Shown here in pieces: positions 31,841 through 34,321 of a stretch of 34,321 nucleotides of DNA. Both the position numbers and the translations under genes were made by a program. Within the stretch, counting starts at the first letter, position 1. Each line of letters starts with the position of its first letter. The DNA is taken from contig CAMCTW010000007.1 in assembly GCA_945878645.1 (NCBI GenBank), positions 1-34,321 of the forward strand. Reading direction: 5' to 3'. Source of the DNA: Bifidobacterium breve (GTDB lineage Bacteria; Actinomycetota; Acidimicrobiia; Acidimicrobiales; Acidimicrobilacustridaceae). The notes under the pieces are model-generated. The model saw nothing but the letters and a program-made list of their open reading frames with translations. It had not been told where the DNA came from and ran no database searches.

Positions 31841-32521
31841 ATGAGCACTCCCGCTGTTGAACTTTCTTGGCAAGGCCCCGACGGCATCGTCGCCGTCATC
31901 ACAATGGACGCGGGCGAGAACCGCTTCGATCTTGACGTCGTTCGCCATTGGCACGGGCTCATCGACCAGGTCGCGGCCAAAGAGGGTCCGCTCGCGCTCA
32001 TCACGACGGGCACCGACAAGTTTTATTCAAACGGACTTCAGCTTGAATGGCTAGTGGCCAACCCCGATATGGCTCGCGAGTTTCTTCATGAACTCAATCA
32101 CTTATGGGGTCGCATCCTCGGCCTCGATTGCCATACCACCGCCGCAGTGAACGGTCACTGCTTCGGCGCCGGTGCACTGCTCACCAGTGCCCACGACCGC
32201 ATCACGATGCGCTCCGACCGGGGGTATTGGTGCATGCCCGAGCTCGATCTTGGCCTACCGGTGAGCGAGAAAATGGCGCAGTTACTGCTCACTCGATTGC
32301 CCCGCACCGCCATCGCTCGGGCTCTCAACACCGCCCACCGATTCACCGGACCAGAAGCGCTTGCCGCTGGAATCGCCGACGAGATCCTTCCTGCGGACGA
32401 GCTTTTGGCCGCCACCATTGCCCATTCGGCGCTCATGGCCGCCAAGTCACGCGAAACCATCGCCACCCACAAGCAGATGCTCTACGGAACGACCATCCAT
32501 TCACTCACCGAAGGCAACTAG
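31841..32521 (+). CDS. Enoyl-CoA hydratase/isomerase family protein (ECI-like)
   Basis: A 226-residue crotonase-fold protein, shorter than usual hydratases (about 260). The fold markers are AVITMDAGENRFDLDVV, FYSNGLQLEW (CoA/oxyanion region), VNGHCFGAGALLTSAHD and MPELDLGLPVSEKM. Both hydratase glutamates appear to be missing at the normal places, while the Glu in MPELDLG (about residue 131) sits where delta3,delta2-enoyl-CoA isomerases have their base. The eukaryote-like ECI branch is therefore plausible. It starts a three-gene group with a SnoaL-like protein and an SDR, consistent with breakdown of unsaturated acyl or steroid-type chains. Confidence 0.87.
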   Translation: MSTPAVELSWQGPDGIVAVITMDAGENRFDLDVVRHWHGLIDQVAAKEGPLALITTGTDKFYSNGLQLEWLVANPDMAREFLHELNHLWGRILGLDCHTTAAVNGHCFGAGALLTSAHDRITMRSDRGYWCMPELDLGLPVSEKMAQLLLTRLPRTAIARALNTAHRFTGPEALAAGIADEILPADELLAATIAHSALMAAKSRETIATHKQMLYGTTIHSLTEGN

Positions 32522-32524
32522 GTT
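32519..32524 (+). promoter_or_regulatory. -10 box made from the upstream stop codon
   Basis: TAGGTT starts with the TAG stop of the isomerase-like gene (32519-32521) and lies six bases before ATG 32531, which suggests a second, leaderless promoter for the SnoaL-like and SDR genes. Confidence 0.45.
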
Positions 32525-32530
32525 CAAACT

Positions 32531-32986
32531 ATGACTGATCATCGCGGAGCCATTGAAAACCTGCTTTATACCTATGCCGAAGCAATCGATGCCGGCGACT
32601 ACGAAGCCATCGGCGCATTGTTTGCCCACGGCGCAATTGCCGATGCCGACGGAACACCCATGGTGATCGGCGCCCAAGCCGTCACCGCCATGTATGTCGA
32701 GGGCACCCGCAAGTACGAAGACGGAACGCCCCGATCACATCACGTCACCACGAACCCATTGATCGAGATCGCCGACGACGAGAAGACCGCCATCTGTCGT
32801 TCTCGGTTCACGGTGTTTCAGCAGACCGACGAGATTCCTCTTCAGCCGATCATCACCGGTTCGTACACCGACGCGTTCGAACAGGTCGACGGCAAATGGC
32901 GTTTCGTTGAGCGTCGGATGCGGCCCACGCTGTACGGCGATCTTTCAAAGCATCTGCTCATGGATATCGTTCCTCCAAAAGATTGA
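32531..32986 (+). CDS. SnoaL-like/NTF2-fold protein
   Basis: A 151-residue protein with the NTF2-like layout: three N-terminal helices (RGAIENLLYTYAEAIDAGDY, IGALFAHGAI) and a curved beta sheet at the end (CRSRFTVFQQT, PIITGSYTDAFEQVDGKWRF). The GDYEAIGALFA and DGKWRFVERRM marks are common in the SnoaL_4 group, which includes small dehydratases, isomerases and ligand carriers. No enzyme activity is provable from the sequence. The gene ends inside the start region of the SDR gene (four-base overlap), so they are cotranscribed; substrate shuttling for the SDR is a guess. The ATG is six bases from the TAGGTT box. Confidence 0.85.
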   Translation: MTDHRGAIENLLYTYAEAIDAGDYEAIGALFAHGAIADADGTPMVIGAQAVTAMYVEGTRKYEDGTPRSHHVTTNPLIEIADDEKTAICRSRFTVFQQTDEIPLQPIITGSYTDAFEQVDGKWRFVERRMRPTLYGDLSKHLLMDIVPPKD

Positions 32987-33759
32987 GCGCGAGCATCTTG
33001 AACGAACTTTTCGATATCTCGGGTAAGACGGCACTGGTTACCGGCGGAAGCCGCGGCATTGGCCTCATGATCGCTAGCGGTTTTATCGAAGCCGGCGCAA
33101 AGGTTGCGATCTCGTCACGTAAAGCCGACGTATGCGATGCCGTCGCCGCCGAACTTGGCCCCAACTGCGTTTCGTTTCCCGCTGACCTTTCCACCGAAGC
33201 CGAATGCCTTCGCCTCGCTCGTGCGGTTGGAGAATGGTGCGACGGATCACTCAACATTCTTGTGAATAACGCGGGCGCAACCTGGGGCGCTCCATTCGAC
33301 GACTTCGACGATGCCGCATGGGACAAAGTTCTCGACATAAACGTGAAGGGCGTGTTCCAACTCACACGCTTCTTGCACGCTGAACTCATTGCTGGGGCTT
33401 CGGCTCCCGACCCAGCACGCGTCATCAACATTGGTTCAGTCGATGGCATACACGTTCCAACGCTCGAGACCTATTCGTATTCAGCGTCGAAAGCAGCGGT
33501 ACACCAGCTCACTCGCGTGCTGGCCAAGCGTCTCGCAGGCGAACACATCACGGTGAATGCAATCGCTCCAGGTCCATTTGAATCAAAGATGATGGCGGCA
33601 ACACTGGAGAACTTCGGCGACTCGGTTAAGGCGTCGATCCCTCTGCACCGCATCGGCGAACCTTCCGACATGGCCGGAACCGCCATCTTCTTGTCGTCGA
33701 AGGCGGGCGCCTACATCACCGGCGCGGTCATTCCTGTCGACGGCGGATTACTTCTCTGA
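32983..33759 (+). CDS. Short-chain dehydrogenase/reductase
   Basis: A 258-residue classical SDR, probably NADPH-linked. The cofactor motif TGGSRGIG is at 20-27, NNAG at 95-98, the catalytic Ser at about 152 (NIGSVDG), and Tyr166-x3-Lys170 in YSASK. The PGPFESKM stretch and the C-terminal IPVDGGLLL are typical of the FabG-like group. The start is a TTG at 32983 overlapping the SnoaL-like gene stop, or a TTG at 32998; both are plausible. Likely substrates are 3-hydroxyacyl or steroid-type alcohols, by its neighbours. Confidence 0.92.
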   Translation: MSASILNELFDISGKTALVTGGSRGIGLMIASGFIEAGAKVAISSRKADVCDAVAAELGPNCVSFPADLSTEAECLRLARAVGEWCDGSLNILVNNAGATWGAPFDDFDDAAWDKVLDINVKGVFQLTRFLHAELIAGASAPDPARVINIGSVDGIHVPTLETYSYSASKAAVHQLTRVLAKRLAGEHITVNAIAPGPFESKMMAATLENFGDSVKASIPLHRIGEPSDMAGTAIFLSSKAGAYITGAVIPVDGGLLL

Positions 33760-33781
33760 ACAATTCTCAACCTTCACTGAC

Positions 33782-34003
33782 TTAGGTCAGGAAGATGAAC
33801 GACACAAGCATGCCTAGAACGAAGATCACGGCGAGTCCGCCGAGGATCTTCGTGAGCAAGCCATTGCCCGGATGCATGAGGCCGAAATCGAGAACATCCT
33901 CGCGGCTGCGCTTGAGCCGATAGGCGTCATTCTGCGGCGTACCGACCTTGGGAAGGTGGTGCTGCGGTTTACGGGGCTTTTGAGTCTTCTTGTGGTTGGC
34001 CAC
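33782..34003 (-). CDS. Small basic membrane protein (73 residues)
   Basis: An unrecognised protein with a basic, Lys/Pro-rich N-terminus (VANHKKTQKPRKP) and one C-terminal transmembrane helix (LLTKILGGLAVIFVLGMLVS). It could be tail-anchored; the helix ends at the C-terminus. GTG 34003 is chosen because TATCGT lies six bases upstream; longer frames to 34282 run through the divergent gene. The coding case is moderate, supported by the promoter placement and the clean helix. Confidence 0.62.
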   Translation of the reverse strand: MANHKKTQKPRKPQHHLPKVGTPQNDAYRLKRSREDVLDFGLMHPGNGLLTKILGGLAVIFVLGMLVSFIFLT

Positions 34004-34009
34004 GGCGAG

Positions 34010-34015
34010 ACGATA
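34010..34015 (-). promoter_or_regulatory. -10 box for the leaderless small membrane protein
   Basis: TATCGT on the minus strand, six bases before GTG 34003. Confidence 0.5.
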
Positions 34016-34021
34016 GCCCCC

Positions 34022-34027
34022 TACGCT
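34022..34027 (+). promoter_or_regulatory. -10 box for the leaderless MBL-fold gene
   Basis: TACGCT, seven bases before ATG 34035. It lies six bases from the divergent TATCGT box. Confidence 0.55.
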
Positions 34028-34034
34028 CAGGCCT

Positions 34035-34321
34035 ATGACCGATCTCGGGCCGATGCCTCCAACCCCTGACATCGGCCCGGTTGCGAGCGGCGCTGGCAGT
34101 CTGCAGCCCATCGCCCCCAACGTGTGGGCGTGGATCGGAATGGGCACCGGCAATGCCGGAGTCGTCATCGAAGACGATGGCATCACCGTGATCGACACAC
34201 TGCTGGCGCCGTCGGTCGCGCGGGCACTCAATAACGAGCTCGCTGACCGCTTTGGCCTTCCCATCAAACGAGTCATCTTCACCAGTAGCCATCTCGACTC
34301 GGTTGGTGGTTCTGCCGTGTT
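34035..34321 (+). CDS. Metallo-beta-lactamase-fold protein, 3' end outside the window
   Basis: The first 95 codons of a gene that runs off the right edge. After a Pro-rich start (MTDLGPMPPTPDIGP) the fold begins with NVWAWIGMGTGNAGVVIEDD and GITVIDTLLAP, the usual first strands and the conserved Asp of MBL proteins. The metal motif, normally HxHxDH, reads SSHLDS (in TSSHLDSVGGSA), so two of the His are Ser. The protein could bind one metal or have lost hydrolase activity; the later ligands are outside the window. ATG 34035 is seven bases after TACGCT. Confidence 0.72.
   Translation, partial: MTDLGPMPPTPDIGPVASGAGSLQPIAPNVWAWIGMGTGNAGVVIEDDGITVIDTLLAPSVARALNNELADRFGLPIKRVIFTSSHLDSVGGSAV

Overview
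This window looks like chromosomal DNA of a moderately GC-rich actinobacterium, most plausibly of the Acidimicrobiia type. That placement is an inference from gene content: an AccD6-like acyl-CoA carboxyltransferase, a DUF4202 protein, a coiled-coil NlpC/P60 endopeptidase, a SAM-I/IV-type riboswitch before metX, and many genes whose start codon lies 6-7 bases after a TAnnnT box, the signature of leaderless transcripts. No taxonomic search was run.

Layout. 1-7.6 kb is central carbon metabolism: end of a DUF4190-type membrane protein, a mitochondrial-type aconitase, a BKACE (beta-keto acid cleavage) enzyme divergent from a LysR regulator, an AccD6-like carboxyltransferase overlapping the LysR gene, and citrate synthase. 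7.6-13.3 kb holds a PIG3-type quinone oxidoreductase back to back with a molybdopterin oxidoreductase, then an MFS transporter and a protein of unknown function. 13.4-14.3 kb has tRNA-Val(GAC), a decayed polysaccharide deacetylase gene and tRNA-Cys(GCA) with a strong terminator. 14.3-20.4 kb holds a small secreted protein, an enoyl-CoA hydratase, a MatB/ACSF3-like acyl-CoA synthetase, the NlpC/P60 hydrolase with a structured leader, tRNA-Gly(GCC), DUF4202, a small conserved-looking protein and a Thr-rich membrane protein. 20.4-23.7 kb is an Fpg-family glycosylase, a PLP sulfur-transfer enzyme and metX behind a SAM riboswitch. 24.0-26.1 kb is a lower-GC insert carrying a nuclease-helicase (DUF2075) gene that is split at a run of nine G. 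26.2-31.8 kb has a DEAD-box helicase and a tight operon of acyl-CoA dehydrogenase, lgt, glutathione peroxidase and a lipoprotein binding protein. 31.8-34.3 kb holds an enoyl-CoA isomerase-like protein, a SnoaL-like protein, an SDR, a small membrane protein and the start of a metallo-beta-lactamase-fold protein.

How the genes fit together. Acetyl-CoA and acyl-CoA chemistry dominates: citrate synthase and aconitase feed the TCA cycle, AccD6 makes malonyl-CoA, the MatB-like ligase activates malonate-type acids, and the dehydrogenase, hydratase and isomerase serve acyl-CoA breakdown. The methionine genes form a riboswitch-controlled unit.

Most notable for follow-up: (1) the nuclease-helicase gene on the foreign-looking insert, switched out of frame at a G9 tract, which resembles a phase-variable defence locus; (2) the fused, mirror-image leaderless promoter at 8639-8666; (3) C33 in tRNA-Val; (4) the deacetylase pseudogene between two tRNAs; (5) unexplained dyads before the BKACE and NlpC/P60 genes.
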